Assembly (NCBI GenBank): GCA_963931925.1
Contig: OZ007570.1
Location: 37,424,620-37,488,619 of the forward strand
Source of the DNA: Onchidella celtica
Lineage: Eukaryota; Mollusca; Gastropoda; Systellommatophora; Onchidiidae
Length of the DNA stretch: 64,000 nt
Direction: 5' to 3'
Shown: in pieces, positions 38,101-53,808 of the stretch
Numbering within the stretch: the stretch's first letter is position 1
Layout of the letters: every line of letters begins with the position of its first letter
Program-made: the position numbers and the translations under genes
The notes under the pieces: generated by a model
What the model was told of the DNA's origin: nothing
What the model saw: only the letters and a program-made list of their open reading frames with translations
Database searches by the model: none

Positions 38101-41100
38101 GGCGCATTGAGCCGAGATTGTTCACACCTGTTTTGACCCAGTGCGCGAGGAGGTTCCTGTTCCGGCCAATTGGCTCCAAAAGTGATGACGGACCAAATTT
38201 GATGAAACAGATTTGTCCCCGTCTTGCCCGTTCCGGGGGTCCTGTTTTACTCCATAGCCCAAAACCGAGACTAAATTTGGCTCAGCGCGGAACCAGCCTA
38301 ATTTGATTATAATGTGCAATTATCAAATGTGAGAATTCCGGAGATAGTCATGTGACTTGCTAACACAGGGAAAGTGACGCAATTTATTTTATTATTATTA
38401 TTATTACAAGAACTAAGGTCTCACAATGTGTAAATTGAGGGGCACAACGAAATTTCCTGTCACACTTTTTAAGTCTACTCGAAGAAAATGCGTCTTTTTT
38501 CGGGTTCATAATGCCGGAACACTTTCTTCCCTTCAACTCAAGTTGTGGCTCAAAATCAACGAAAGTATTAAAAATATAGCGAACGAACTTCAAGATCTTT
38601 TAAAATATGCCCACGTACATCTTTACGTCTTTCTAGGAGTAATGTGACATTTTGTAATCTAAGGCTTAGCGTTTAATGATCCTTTCATGATTACATCGGA
38701 GACTTTACTTTCTTTTTAATAGGATTATTACTATTCCGAGTCACGATCTCCACATCGGATAGAGAACTAATTCATGTCATACTTTGCAAACAGTGCGCAG
38801 GGCGTTGTCTAGTAACGAACGCCGTTATTACTAATTTAACTTCGATCTATCTGTGTATAATAATCCTTTGTAATACTTCACAAGAATAGACATTAGAAAA
38901 AGTGTTTCTGGACAGGCCATCACTCGTGATTTTAAAAATGCAATAGGAAACACCGATAACACAAACTTGGCAAAATGCCAAATGTTGATTTTAACATTTC
39001 CCATAACACCAGACGACTAAAGAGCAGTCAGGAAAGTTAACATGGACAGTCTGAAATTTAACCAAAAACCATGTACTGTTTTCCTTGTTTGAGACGAAAT
39101 GTTGTCACGACGCTGAAATAAGCACCGATCTCCTACGAAGCAGGGCGAGTGTACGATGAAATCAGTCGGCATGGGGTAGGTGAAGCATACGTATTACGTA
39201 TCAAACGTACGAGACTATTTCTTTACGGTCCTCATGTCGAATGGCCATTAACCTTTTTTTTTTATGGGGTTTACTGCGTGCTTCCCTGGATAGCAAACAC
39301 TTTTTTCCAAACTGATTTTATGTGCCTTTTCACTGGTTTTAAAATTCGTTTTAACCCACAGCACCTTAAAGTAAAGCACTTATTTTGAAGTTTACGACTC
39401 GAGTAGGATAGCGCGTTGACTGTTCGGTCGTTATTTTTACTTCATGTCGACGTGAATACCAACAGGTGCAGGGGTCCAGTGGTTAGAGCACTGCATTCGG
39501 ATGCCAGAAGTCCCTGGTCTGAATCCCGCAATGAGCAACGTCCAATGTTTTGAGAAATGGACGCCCTGTCCCAGCAACAACAATTACCGTTAACAGCAAC
39601 TACAACAACAACATACGAAAATACCACTGCTAACTTTTCAAACCAGGAAAAAAATAATTTTTTAAAAAAGTGTGATAAAAAAAGGTACAAAATTCAAAGA
39701 AAACAGATAATATAACCAAAGAAGTGGGTGGGGGGGGGCGGGCGGTGGCGGCGGCGGCAGACCAACAACAACAACAACACAAAACCGGGGTGGGGAGGAG
39801 AGAGAATGAATGGCAACAATAAATAGTTTAAGATAGTGAGCCGCATTGTTGACAGGCTGGATCGCTACGTCAAGAATATTTGCGGACGTTAAAAACTTTG
39901 GTTTTTGTGTGTGTATGTGTGTGTGTTGTTGTTGTTTTTCTATAATATAAAAGAGTAAAAAATCTACGGTAAAATCACTTTTGCAATAGATCTAATTCCA
40001 ACATTAACATATAGCCACAAGGCAGTGAGACAGAATAGAAGATGCTGCAAATGATTCACAGAATCACTCTGTCCCGACTTCTCCCAAGTTGTGAAACCAC
40101 TTTTTTTTTTATACCGGAAACCAGATTGTTGTATGTCGAACTAGTCACAACTATTGCCTTCCTAACCTGCCATGTAAATCCTCTCGGAAATCTAAAAGTT
40201 CGGTTTTTGAAGAATCTTGCGGACAATTCGTAGGTCGCCCCTAACTGTATGCTGTTATAAAGCCATGAACATCCTCAACAATATTTCGCCTCTTCGTAGA
40301 AACCCTCAGAAAGATCGCTTCAATAGTTTTGCAACTTTTTCATTTCGAAGGGATTTTCTTGTATCTTAACGGTAAACATGGGGAAATTCCTCAAATACAT
40401 GCTTTTCATTTATAGAACGGTCTTGCACACCCGGAATTGCAAATACAATACAGACTAATTACGTTTTGCCGCAATGGAAGGTAGCTATGAATTAATTTAT
40501 AATAAAAGGAAGATCCCCCATACAATACGCATATCTGCTCTCTCCTCTCTTATTCATACTGCTAAAGACACAGCGTTAGGATTTTATAACATTTAGAGGC
40601 AGTTTCTGGGCCCTGACATGACAAAATGCACTCAATCCAATTATTTCACGTGGGCAAAAACACGTGCCTTATGTCCTGAGCAAACAAAACAAGACCTGCG
40701 AGAGGGACGCCAAATCCTTAGCATAAACCAGTTCTGCTACATCTGTGAACAAGTTTTAATTTGTAAACAACAATTTCTATACTTACTGTGCATGTGCATT
40801 ATCAAATATGAATTTACTTTGCACAAATAAATGTTTAGGGGGCCGGGGACACTACAATGAGTTTGCACTATATCATTTCGTGACCGTTCCCTAAACCTGT
40901 AGTAGCTCCTGATCAATTTTGGCCACTTTTCAGGAGATGCATAAAAACTGTTTTATTTGAGCACAACTGGTCTAGTTACGACGAATTTTTGAAAGTTTGC
41001 TATTCGATTACTTTTCGACTCAGAAGTCTAATGTGACTTTGAATGTAGCTGAATGTATATAAAATCGATCTTTCGAATGTTTGAATTACCACAGTCTCAG

Positions 41101-44100
41101 GGAACAGTGACGATACTATACCCATATTCTGCCGTTTCATGAAAAAACACCGTAAATGCCAAAAAAAAAAAAACCAACTTTACAGGAGCTGTAAAAAACA
41201 TTTCACTCTAAAATTTATATTTGTGATATTCAAAAGAGACCATTTATTTTTTAGTCGCACAAAATTATTACTTAACAAGTAAGATAAGCATATTTCGTTC
41301 AATGAAATAATGTTTAAAAGTGAATTTGACCTGGTTTGACATTATACGGTCTTTTCCCGTAATACGGCAGTAGTGGTGGGAATGTCACCACGTACAAGTT
41401 TCAAAAACGTCCAACCTGTCTCACTCGCTGTTTACGTTTCTGACACAATCCAATACCGCTTTTCACCCTGGCGTAGCGATAGAAATATTCTCAACTGTCA
41501 TCTCAGTTTCATTCTCAAAATGAACTTTCCAAATGTGAACAATAACCATGCAATATTCCAGTTTAAATACGAGGTCTTGTATATCAAATTCCACACCAAA
41601 AAGAAGCCGCAATATGGTCCCTCAAACTTAGCAAAGTAAACTATTTGCAGATTACCCACGATTCACTATTTACATAATTCATCTAAATCTGAATTAAAAA
41701 GAAATAGAAGAAGAAGAAGGAAGAAATGCCTGGGTATGAAATAAATTTGTTCGTCTTGGATGCACATCGAACACTTTCATTTCTAGTTCAGTGGCTGGCG
41801 TAAGCTTCTCAAAGCCACTTATACATACACATTTTTATACCCCAAGGTTCCGCTTTGAATAGCAGTTGGTTCTTCACATTCACGCTCGAAAAGGTAGCAT
41901 TGTCCAAGAGTGTGTGCATATAGTCTATAAAAAGGAATGTCGTCGATTGTGTGGAAACAAGTATACCGAGTAGTTTTCTCAACGCAAGCAATTGATGAAA
42001 TAATATATAAACCGCAGAAAATCTACAGGAACGCAGGAAGGCTTTCCTTTGCATTTTGCTGTATCGGTTCTGTGTTATTTCTCTCTCCAGGCTTCGCTAC
42101 AAACTTTTTCTTTTTGCCATATTTTGACTCAAAGTAAGTAAGTCTTTCAAATCAACGATCGTTCCTACTGTGTCATTCTCGTTTCCTCTTGCTTATTCTG
42201 TTCCATCTTTACTAACTAACTGTATCGACATTTGCTTTTCGTTGGCGCATTTTAACAATACCGAAAACAAATAAAAGTATCTTTCTCACGTGAACAAATG
42301 TGACCATGGCCATCCTCAGATTTGACTAACCCAATTCGCTTCCGACAAACCATAGTGGTTCTTCTGTTATCTGATGCAAATGACGGGGACATCACGCTTC
42401 ACTGTTACATACCGTGTTCTTTCTGCATTCTTACCGAACTGCTTGTTTGTCCATTTTCTTAACTTGTTCACACACTTACTTAAATATAGATATCTGAGTA
42501 TTTTAATTTAATAAACGAGCATTTTCTGTTTTGTCTTTCCATTGTAACTTTTTCAACATTAAATTCTTTGACAATACACAAATCTATTATGTCTTCTTTC
42601 ATTTTCTCACCAGCTTCCTGCCATCCAGTATCAAGATAAATTCCTGCGCTGGCACACTCTCCCCCCGCCCCCCCCCCTTATACACACATACACTACGTAA
42701 GAAATATACACGGAGTTCGGCTGTGCTCTGCTTTTTTTGTATGGAAAAAAAAGGGGGGGGGGGTGTTTACGATTCCACTGGTCAGTCAACAATATTAAAC
42801 AATAGAAACAATTCCTTCTCTCTGATCGGCAGCACTCTTCACAAACACACGCAAGAGGGTTCAAACACGTTCAAGGATCTCATATTTCACCTCCAGCCTA
42901 ACGCCAGGCTATTGACACATGCGAGCCAACCTGGTGTTCATTCCCTTGTGTTCCGAAACTGAGACAAATTAGGCCCCTAAGAGTTGATAATAACTGGGTG
43001 GCCAGTGAGTCGTGCTATCCTTCGCACAACACAGACGTACGCGTTATTGCTCTTGTCCACAGCATCCGTTACTCACCACGACAGACGCTAAGAGAGTTTT
43101 TCATATTATGTTATAGGGGGAGGGGTAATCATACTAAGCCTGGAACGGCAGGCAGCTGCTGGCAAACAAGAAGTGCACACCATAATTTCCTATAGTTTCT
43201 CCTAAACTCGGAATGACCCTATCAAATAGGTCAGACACAGTCAACTTCTGTCATTACTCCTCGAGTGTATAATATTTTGCATCGCAGTAACTGGCTGTGA
43301 TGTTCCGGGCTTAGTATGATACCCCCCCCCCCCAGCACACAAGAACATATTATTGTAAAGCACGTTATTCTGATAAAACAATGCACACAAGAACATGTTA
43401 TTATTGTAAAACACGTTATTCTGATATCGTAAAACAATGCACACAAGAACATGTTATTATTGTAAAACACGTTATTCTGATATCGTAAAAAATCTATTAA
43501 TGTTCTGATCACGATCTACGCAACTGTTTTGAATAACTGAATAATTGGGGGGGGGGGGGGTGTCGGCATTAGGGTGTCTACACAAATAAAACATGTATCT
43601 ACCGTCTTAGTTAACTCAATGACATTCACTCCGCCAAGCCAGTACATCGGCTGTTTAGAATCAGGAAGTACTATTATTAGAAAGATTTTACAGCGTGAAT
43701 GAGAGCCTTTGGCGTCCGATTCGACTTATTTTTTCTGTCATTCACGACCCCACCTTTCCCCATTGATCGCCTTTGTCAAAATTGCTGCGTCCCAAAGCAA
43801 AATAGCCTGGGGAGTGAATGAGTTAATAACTCATGCACAATAGTTACCCCAACATTTTTCTGTAAGTTAAAGCACTAAATCTCGATTCCCCCCCCCCCCC
43901 GGAAAAATTCCAGCCCTTCAGTGATTCTCAGAGTCCCGTGTTACATTCCTCCCCCTCAGATCCCAGGTTTCCTCGCTCAAGTCCTTTCCCCATTTTGAAT
44001 TGCCATGCAATATTAGTTTTTCTCGCTATTATATTTTTACACTGGCAATTATTGAAACAGTGTATGAAACTGAATTGTTTATTGATCAACGGCAATCAAA

Positions 44101-47100
44101 TAAGTGAAAAAAAAAAAGGAGAAGAAATCTTTATTAAATTTCGGCGAATCAGAAAACTTATAAGATTTCATGTCCCGTTCTTTCCCGCAAATGGAGATTC
44201 TCCTCTCACTGAAATTCCTCTGCTTGCTAAAACCCCCTCAGATTTGACATTGTCCCTCTGACAGCCCTTTGAGAATCACTGAATCATTGTCGTACACCAA
44301 CGCCATGAAAAGTGGACATTGCAAGCCCCAACAGGATATGACTCGGCGAAACATGGATACCTAAGCTTTATGTTTACGCAGATATAATAAACACATTAGT
44401 GAATAACAAATTTCTGGCAAACAGTGGTACATGTACTACCATTCTCAAACACTCCTGATAACCTATTTTGTGGAATGCTTTGATAAACAGGCGACCTGAC
44501 ATGCAGTTAAAACGTAGTGACCTACATTTGATTGACAGAGAATACAGGAATAAGCATTATCCTGTTGAAAAGAAAAAAAAAAGAGGTAGACAGAGAGACA
44601 GACATGCAGACAGACAGACAGATAGATAGATAGATATATAGATAAATAGATAGATAGATAAATAGATAGATAGATAGACGAAAGGACGGATGGATGGATG
44701 GATGGATGGATGTATATATGAAGAGAATAGCATTAACAAATTCACGAGACCACCCAAGCTTTGGCGATGTTCGCTTTCAAACTTCATGGATAACATTCAC
44801 AGCACTACAATAATACCGTAAAACACCTCCTCATCTTCCGAGCTACTTGCCTAGCGTTTCCACAATAAACAATTTCCTCCTACTCCATAAATATTTTCCT
44901 GTAATGTAGTAAAGAAGAAACAACCTGGACAAGAAATACAAGAAGAAAGGTCCGACAAAAAAAAGAGGCAAACTGAAATCAAGACAAGGCGTTTCTTAAT
45001 CAATCTAAGCTGTTATCCAGCCCTTTTATGAAAGAAGACTAAATGCCCAACACAAAATTTTACGACAGACGCAAAGACATTTCGCGTTGCGCCGGGCTTT
45101 AATCCTTTCGCTTAATTTCCATTTGGTTTTGAGAAGAAACTATTATTCATTCAGAATTATAATCCAGATAGTACGACTGAGGTGCTTGAATTCTAGAAAG
45201 ACGACGTTAAAAAGTAAACATGACCTAGATTAGCGTTTATTGTCTCTCCCCCCCCCCCCCCCTAAAACGGCAGTGTCATTATTGTTACTGTATGACCAGA
45301 GACCTTACAATAGCTATATGAGGTCTCTGGCATGACATCCTTAAAAGCGGGTCTCCTCAAGTAGAGAAAACACCGACAAATAGCTTCACGTGATCGCAGA
45401 CGTTTTTTTTTTTTTAATAGATCTACTTCTATGCCGTGGGTGTCTTTTTTTTTTTTTCAATTGACGGATACAATTGGGTGACTCAAGCTCGAGGAATGTA
45501 GTGCGCTTTATGCTCAGACTTTGTCAGATAACTACGCGTTGAATATTTAAGATACATATCTGTGCGGTACGTGCTGTTTGTAACTGAAACCACTGTGTAC
45601 TATAACTGAGAGTTAGGAATCTCAGACCAGATAACTTTTGCATCACAGAGGACACCGCGGCCCACCAGAAAACACAGCTTTATTGGTAAACTTTAGCTGG
45701 TCATGCAGAATAATCTGCAATCTACCATTTCAAAGCTCCATAGAGATTTTGTACAGAAAAGAGGATTGCATATTAACGCCAAGAACAAGAACCATAATAA
45801 TAATAATAATAATAATAATAAAGGTCATTTACAAGGCGCCCAATCCCCAAAAACTGCTCTGGGCTTCATGTTCTCTCCATCTGCAATTCACCCTTCTCTC
45901 TCTCTCTCTTTCTCCCCCCACCCCCTCCCTCTCTCACTCACGTACAATCTATTGTATACACTCTCATGCTAGACATACACACACATACGACACACACCAT
46001 AAGCACAAAAAGGATTTTTTTTTTTAAAAAGGCAGAAATTAAACAATAAAACAGCAAAAAATAAAATGGACTGAGAAAATTAACGGATTGGGAATTAGAC
46101 TTCAGAGCTGAAAGTGTTTATGGTAAAGATGGATCTGTAGAGCAGTTTTGAATTCTGACTCGGTAGAGGCCTCTGTATTCGAAAATTCAATGCACACAGA
46201 AGAAAGAATACAGGAGTTTCTCACAACCTGTTGAACGGGACTCTTGAACAGGCACATTTTTCTCGAAATATCACTTGTCAGAAAGTACTGCTCTTTGTCC
46301 AATAATGCTTACTTCACGTGTTCAGTTTGCTTTATGTTTCGTTTTTATATACCAATGGTCAGAATAATAGCACTGTTGTTTGTTTAAGAAAACCTTACTT
46401 TACGTATTCAGATGGCTCTATTATGTCTCGTTTCCTTTTCTGTATAACTTTCGACGCCTTCGAAAAGCATTCTTTCTTTTTATTACTTGAAGGACTCGTG
46501 ACGTTTCCGTCGCCGTTTCCGTACACATGGAAACACGGCTTAATTTGGTGCCGGAGGAAGAGAAAGGGGAAGGGGATATAAGGAGGGGCTGTTTTCCATT
46601 CTGCATAACCACTGCGAACACCGCTTGGTACCTGACCTTTGTTTTGTTGTTCAAAAGCAAATAACATGATGTGTGTTGTTTACTGTTAAAATAAACTGAG
46701 GAAAAAGGCCGTGCAAGAAAGAATTAAAATGTGACACAGCTCCATCTCTTGACTATCGGCCCTCTAATGCTTTGATACACTTCCGATTATCCAACACTGA
46801 ATACTGACGCAGGAAATAAGATATTCGTGACTCTGTCTTTGTTTAACTCCCAACAGTTCAATTAATGGAAATATATATCCACAATACCAGCGGATCTTGA
46901 ATTGCAACTGTTTTTTTTTCTTTATACCTAGTATATCTGGGAAATAATTATAATGTATGTACTTAAAATCAATGAGAGAGTGATTATTTTTCTCAAAGAA
47001 TCAAACCTGCGCTTGCACTGACTTTCATTAGGATCCTCTAAGGTAACCTGACATGTTGAGGGTTAAAATGTAATTGCTGCTATATTCATTTATCAATATC

Positions 47101-50100
47101 GAATATAACTTCTAAGCAGCAGGGATAGGCCTATAGTTACCGGCAGTTTAAAACTGATTAGCAGTAGTAGCAGAGGTCAGTAAGTTCGCCGCCGATACGG
47201 CAGTTAAATCCTATTCATTATTATGAATTACCGACGTTCAAAAACGTGTTAATCATAACATTTTCAGTTCTATCGCCTTGCAGCCCTGCCCACTATTCTT
47301 GACGCCCACGCGTTGGGAATTCCTGGCCTTTTGTGTTGTCAAGGGCCAGTTGAAGAGAAAGAGTTGCGAGCAGTAGGCCGAGACAATTGGGTTTACATTG
47401 CCCTGCTTGACGAGTGCAGATCAAAACAAAATGTGTGTAATGTAAAGTGTTATTTATATAGTTTTTTTTTTTATATAGCGCAGTATGTACAGACGTCATT
47501 TCATGACTTATTTCTTCACAAAATAATAAACACCAAGCAATGGGAATCGACTGCTCCAATTGTTCATGCCTTGACGTGGAGGAGTGGCTTGCGTGTCCCA
47601 GTGATCCCAGGAGCTAAGCCAGCCGAGGCCTCGTGCCCCTGATAGCTTTAAGCAAGCTGGACAGGTCATGGGGGAAGGACCAGACAAGATTGAACAGACC
47701 GGCCCTCCAGGTTCGGGGGTTGGGCGTAGGGCTAACAACCCTACCCTGAAATCCTTGTTGGGGTGACCTTACTTGGAGAAACAAAAATCGTTACGGAAAC
47801 AGCAACATGGAAAAACCAACGTTCTGGATGTGATGGACCTTCTGAGTACCTCGCGACTCGTATGAATGCAAGTAGTGAAAGCCGAAAGGAAACTGCTAGC
47901 AGGATGAAGGAGGAACTGAACACCGCCAAAACCAAGACCAGGATTGGATACTGGAATGTTAGAACAATGTATGAATCGGGTAAGTTAGCACAAGTAACAT
48001 CAGAGATGAGGCGCTACAACCTACACATCCTGGGTGTAAGTGAGAGCAGATGGACTGGATCTGGAAGGATCAAAACATCCACTGGAGAAACCGTTCTCTA
48101 CTCTGGAAGAGAGGATGACCAACATCATGGAGGAGTAGCCATCATCCTAAAGAAAGGACTGGACAAATGCTTGTTGGAGTGGAAACCAGTCAATAGCAGA
48201 CTGATGAGGATGAGGATGAAAGGACGACACACAAACATCACTGTCATCCAATGTTATGCACCAACCAACGAAAACGACAACACAGACAAAGACGACTTTT
48301 ATGAACAACTCCAGGGGGAAATGGACATGACGCCACGGCATGATCTCATCATTGTCATGGGAGACCTCAATGCTAAGGTAGGTAAAGATGATATAAATTA
48401 TGAAAGAGTAATGGGAAAACATGGAACTGGAACAAGGAATGACAATGGAGAAAGGCTTGTGGATTTTTGTGCCTTGAACAACTTAGTCATCGGAGGGACC
48501 CTTTTCACACACAGAGAAATTCACAAACTCACATGGAATTCTCCAAATGGAAGAGACAAGAACCAAATAGACCATTTGATGATCAACGGTATGTGGAGAC
48601 GATCCCTTCTAGATGTGAAAGTGAAAAGAGGAGCTGACGTAGCCAGCGACCACCATCTAGTGGCAGCACTTATCAAAATTAAACTGAACAAGACCGGAAT
48701 CAAGACATCAAAGCAAAGACACCTTAATATTCAGAAACTGAGAGATGCAAGTGTTAGAAATGCCTTCAACATACAAGTCAAGAACCGATTCCAGGCTCTA
48801 CGAGAGTCTGATAAGAACAACCCTAATGAAAGAGGAATCGATTCAGAGTGGAAAAGAGTAACTACAGTGTACACAGAGAGCAGTGTAGCCTGCCTTGGAT
48901 TTAATGAGAAAGGGAAAAGCAAGGAGTGGATCCAACAAAGAACATGGGATGTGATCGAGGAGAGGAAAGTCATGAAAAAGAAACTCCTACAAGTGAAATC
49001 GGAAAGGCTGAAAGAGAGGTACCAACATAGCTACACAGAGTTAAATAAGAAAGTGAAGAGACTAGTAAAGAAAGATAAACGAGAAGCCATGGAACAGCTA
49101 GCGGCAGATGCGGAGGAGGCAGCAGCAAGAGGAGAACAGGGTAAGCTCTACAAGATCACTAAGCGCATTTGTGGCAAGTACGGTGGAAGACCAAGTGTTC
49201 CAATCAAAGACAAGAATGGGAAACTACTGACTACAGAACGAGAACAGGATACACGCTGGACAGAGCACTTTCAGGAATTACTAAACCGGCCACCACCTGA
49301 AGATAGAATAATAATACAAGATGCTGCTGAAGACCTTGACATCAACATAGATCCACCAAAGAAAGAAGAGATAGTGGCAGCAATAAAGAGCCTAAAAAAC
49401 AGCAAAGCCCCAGGAAAAGACAACTTGACTGCAGAACTGTTCAAAGCAGATCCGGATCAGTCAGCCACCATCCTTCAGCCACTGTTCACAGCTATCTGGG
49501 AAGCAGAAGCAGTACCAAAGAGCTGGAATGAAGGCAAAATAGTGAAAATACCCAAGAAAGGAGCACTCAGCGATTGCAACAACTGGCGTGGTATCACTCT
49601 CCTTTCTATACCCAGCAAAATCCTTGCCAAGATCATTGTGCAACGTATGTCAGATGCTGTGGACAAGACACTGAGAAAGGAACAGGCCGGATTCCGAAAG
49701 GGGAAAGGATGCATTGACCAGATCTTCACACTCCGAAACATCATAGAACAGTGTTCAGAATGGCAAAGGCAGCTCTATGTGAACTTCGTTGACTTCGAAA
49801 AGGCCTTCGACAGCATCCACAGAGAGAGTATATGGCGCATTCTTCGGCACTATGGGATTCCCAGCAAGCTTGTTGAACTCATCAAAAGCTTTTACAAGAA
49901 CTTCAGTTGCAGTGTCGGAAACAGTGATGCATCCTTTGAAGTGAAAACTGGTGTACGGCAAGGATGTGTGATGTCAACAATTTTGTTTAACCTCGTAATC
50001 GACTGGATTATGCGGAAAACTACAGAGGATGCACCAAGAGGCATCAGATGGACACTCTTCGACAACCTAGAGGATTTGGACTTTGCGGATGACCTTGCGC

Positions 50101-53100
50101 TATTGTCACATAGTCACCAACACATGCAAGATAAGACGCAGAGACTACATAATTTTGGATGCAAAGTAGGCCTTCGGATTAGCCAGAAGAAGACAGAGAT
50201 TATGACCCTAAATGTAGACACTCCAGCACCAGTGCAAGTAGATGACAAGAACCTCACCACGACGGACAAATTTAAATACCTTGGTAGCATTATCAGACCA
50301 GAGGGTGGCACAAAGGAGGACATCCAAAGTAGGCTGGGAAATGCAAGGGCTGTCTTTCAAAGTATGAGCAACATCTGGAAATCGACACAATACGGCATCA
50401 ACACCAAGATCAGACTGTACCAAAGCTGTGTCCTATCCACACTCCTGTATGGATCAGAGTGTTGGCGAATGACAGAAGGTGACCTCGCCAAGTTGTCTTC
50501 CTTCCACACCACATGTCTTCGTAGGATTCTCCGCATCTTTTGGCCAAACAAGATTTCTAATCAGGAACTACTAAGGCGATGCAAGCAAGAAGAAATAGCC
50601 AACATCATCACGAAGAGACGATGGAGATGGCTTGGACACATGCTGCGAAAGGAAGCAAATTCTATAACCAAAACAGCACTTCAGTGGACACCGGAGGGAC
50701 GGCGCAAGCGAGGCAGACCCAAGGCAACCTGGCGGAGAACAATCGAGGCAGAGATGAAATCCTTCAATCACTCATGGGGAACTCTCGCAAAGATGGCCCA
50801 GGACAGACAGGGCTGGAGATCCTTTGTTGCTGCCCTAAGCACCAGTGGGTGCAACAGGAAATAGTAGTAGTAATGGGAATCGAGTTGGGGGGGGGGGGGG
50901 AGAAGAAAACGAAAAGCGAGAGAGAAAGGGGGGGATAGAGAGAGGGAGAGAAGAGAGAGAGTGAAAGGAAAGAACAAGAAAGAGAGAGGGGGGAGAGAGA
51001 AAGAGAAGAGAGAAAGAGAGAAAGATGGAGAGAGAGAGAGAAAGAAAGAGAGAGAGAGAGAGAAAGAGAGAGGCCAAGGGCTGAGGGGGAAGAGGAATAT
51101 GTCGAGGACAATTTCGCAGCATTTACTATCATTGATTAGCATTGATTCGTCCATCTTGGCTGGTCCGTCAAGCGCAGAGTTTCTCACGTAGACAAGCTCC
51201 TCTCTCAATATAATACTACTTTATCCTGTTTAGCCCTCTCTAGGCACCATACTATATCACCAGTGACACACAGACTGTTATCACTCGGTTGACTGCAAAG
51301 AACTCAGCGCGAGAAAAGTAAGTTAGTTTTCTACAATACACACAATAAATCAACCAACTGATCATGAAAAACACCTTAATTATGTCCCTAAGAACAAATT
51401 CTCACGAAATCAGAATTCCCCCACAAGCCGAAATGAGGGGGGGGGGGGGGAAGGGGTGTGTGTGCCTAGAGGGTTAGCTGTCTTGTCTACTGCTGTGATT
51501 AAATTCAATTTTTCTACGCAGGAAATGTGTTATCAGTTACTTTCTACAGCCACAGATTGCACACTCCCCTCCCGTTAGAATCCTGACAGTACAATGTCTC
51601 TACTAGAACCACTCCCTAACAAATCTTCAATCGTAAAAGATCACAGTGTCAAAGATCTTTTCGAGAACGAGGAAAGTTCTATTGCCCACTCTTTCCCTTT
51701 GTTTGAATCTTTATTTACTAAATGTTTCACCTGCACCCCCCCCCCCCCCCCAGTTAAAAAATATTTCTAAAATAGTTTATAATAATATACTATTTTTTAA
51801 AATGACAACAATGTTTAATTAATCATAACTCATGTATATGTGTATTCACTTTCAAAGAAAAAAAAATTATCCGTGGGGACACTCACGCGATGTGCATACC
51901 ACCCCCTGTTTTTTAAAAAATTATTTCTTGAATCGCAAAGGCAGTAGGGATGAACTGCGATGGGGTGGTTGCTGTACGGGCTGGGGTGTGGTTGGTGGCC
52001 TGAACAGTGAATTGGTTCAAAAACCGCAAGATACTATTGCATGTATAGCTGGTGACAAATCGTCCCGTTAGAATGACAAGTTTCTAATCTAGGTCCCCTC
52101 CCTCAACCTTTGAAAAACTGATGATTGAAGTTTCATGTGCTTTTGAAGACAAATACCTACAAATTATACATCGAATCTGCTGGATACTTTGACATACAAT
52201 GGAGAAGGCCTGTCGAAGTGCACAGTGTGTATAACTCAGTTCAGCGAAAAAAGTGGAGATGGAACCTTATCATTTTAACCCTTTAACTACTGACGCTGTG
52301 AAAGCTAGATTTTCACAAATCCAGTTTATATTGAGATCCACTTATTTCAATTGTTCTGAATGGTAAATATGAATCTAAATCACTCCACTGATCTGCATTT
52401 AAAAGCTAGAAATGGAAGAACAAAACCTGAAAGTGGTGGAGCAATAAAGAGTTTACTGCAATGCAATTTCCGTATTGAAAGGGTTAAGGGGATGAAATAG
52501 AATTCCGTGACGGCCTTTTCTACTCACTCAAACTCGCCCAGCTTGACAGACGCAGCATTCTGAACCTGGTGCTGTTCCACCACTATGGGCGCCAGGTAAA
52601 TCCCTTTTCCGTCCGTCCAGATGACGCCATGCTGGGGGTGAACGGCTGTGGAAGGGACACAAAATAACAGATAATAAATTAGATTCCCATGTGTGAAAAT
52701 GAAAAGACAATCAATGCAGCCTGTCGTGTAATGCTGGGATTTGGAAAATCTTTATCTCGCGACCGCAGTTCCTGTTTGTGCCAACGCCACGTTTTTGCAC
52801 AACTGAGAAATCCCACGTTAAACGTTTGCATCTTCAGTACTATGATGCGGAGTTAAAATAAATCGGAACTGTGAAACAGCTTGACAAGTACCACAACACA
52901 TTTTAAACAAGAAGTGTCAAAGTGCATTTGTTACAACTCTTCTAATGGATGTCCAGTTTTTCAGAAAATGGAGATAAAACAAACGAAAACTTATCGACAT
53001 GACAACACACAGGATAAGGGCCGACGAATATTTCGACATAGCTGAGGTCAGCCATGAGGAGGTCAGTTCTCACCTACGTAAAGAATCGTCACGTGTCCCC

Positions 53101-53731
53101 TGAGGGAAGTGATTACAGAGACAAACAGAAAGAAAACGTAAACTCAGTTTAAAATCCACAATTGCCCCGATAATCTTTGGTCTTAATTTAAACAGCCCAC
53201 AAGACTGGTGGCGAATTCTGTCGGCAAACACAGGTACCTGGGCCTTGCACTGTCCTCTACACCGTCAGTAACCTTCTCTGGGCCCTTTCAACACTCGTGT
53301 CTTGTAGTGTAGATGCCGTAGAAATGCATCGATATTTGTCCATGTTATCATGTATTTCTCATAGCATGGTTCTTGTTTTGTTTATTTACCTTGTGTGGAA
53401 AGGGGAGGGGGCTTGGCAAATTCTTACTATTGCTCTTAAAGACAAAAAGCAATCGGGAAAACTGTCTGGGAAAGCGATTAGTCTTCAACATTGCTGGGGC
53501 ATTAATCTCAAATCAACAGTAAATGCAAACTCTCAAAATGATAAGCTTAAAATCTCCAATATTGATATATTGACGTGTGTGTACACAAGGCATGGATACT
53601 TACAGAAGGAGAGAGAGAGAAAGAGAAAGGGAGAGTCAGGGGAGAGAGAGGGAGAGAAAGAGAGAAATGAGAGACGGACAGAGACACGCAGGAAGAAACA
53701 GAGAGAGAGAGAAAGAGAGAGAGAGTGTCTC

Positions 53732-53808
<77 letters not shown>

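Noticed and set aside
43338-43490. CRISPR-like spaced repeats
   Set aside because: Units are contiguous tandem copies with no variable spacers, in animal DNA.
50764-51208. Minus-strand Ser/Leu-rich ORFs near 51 kb
   Set aside because: They are translations of the GA microsatellite. The same holds for ORFs over 25986-26190, 34928-35247, 53547-53869 and 63539-63770.
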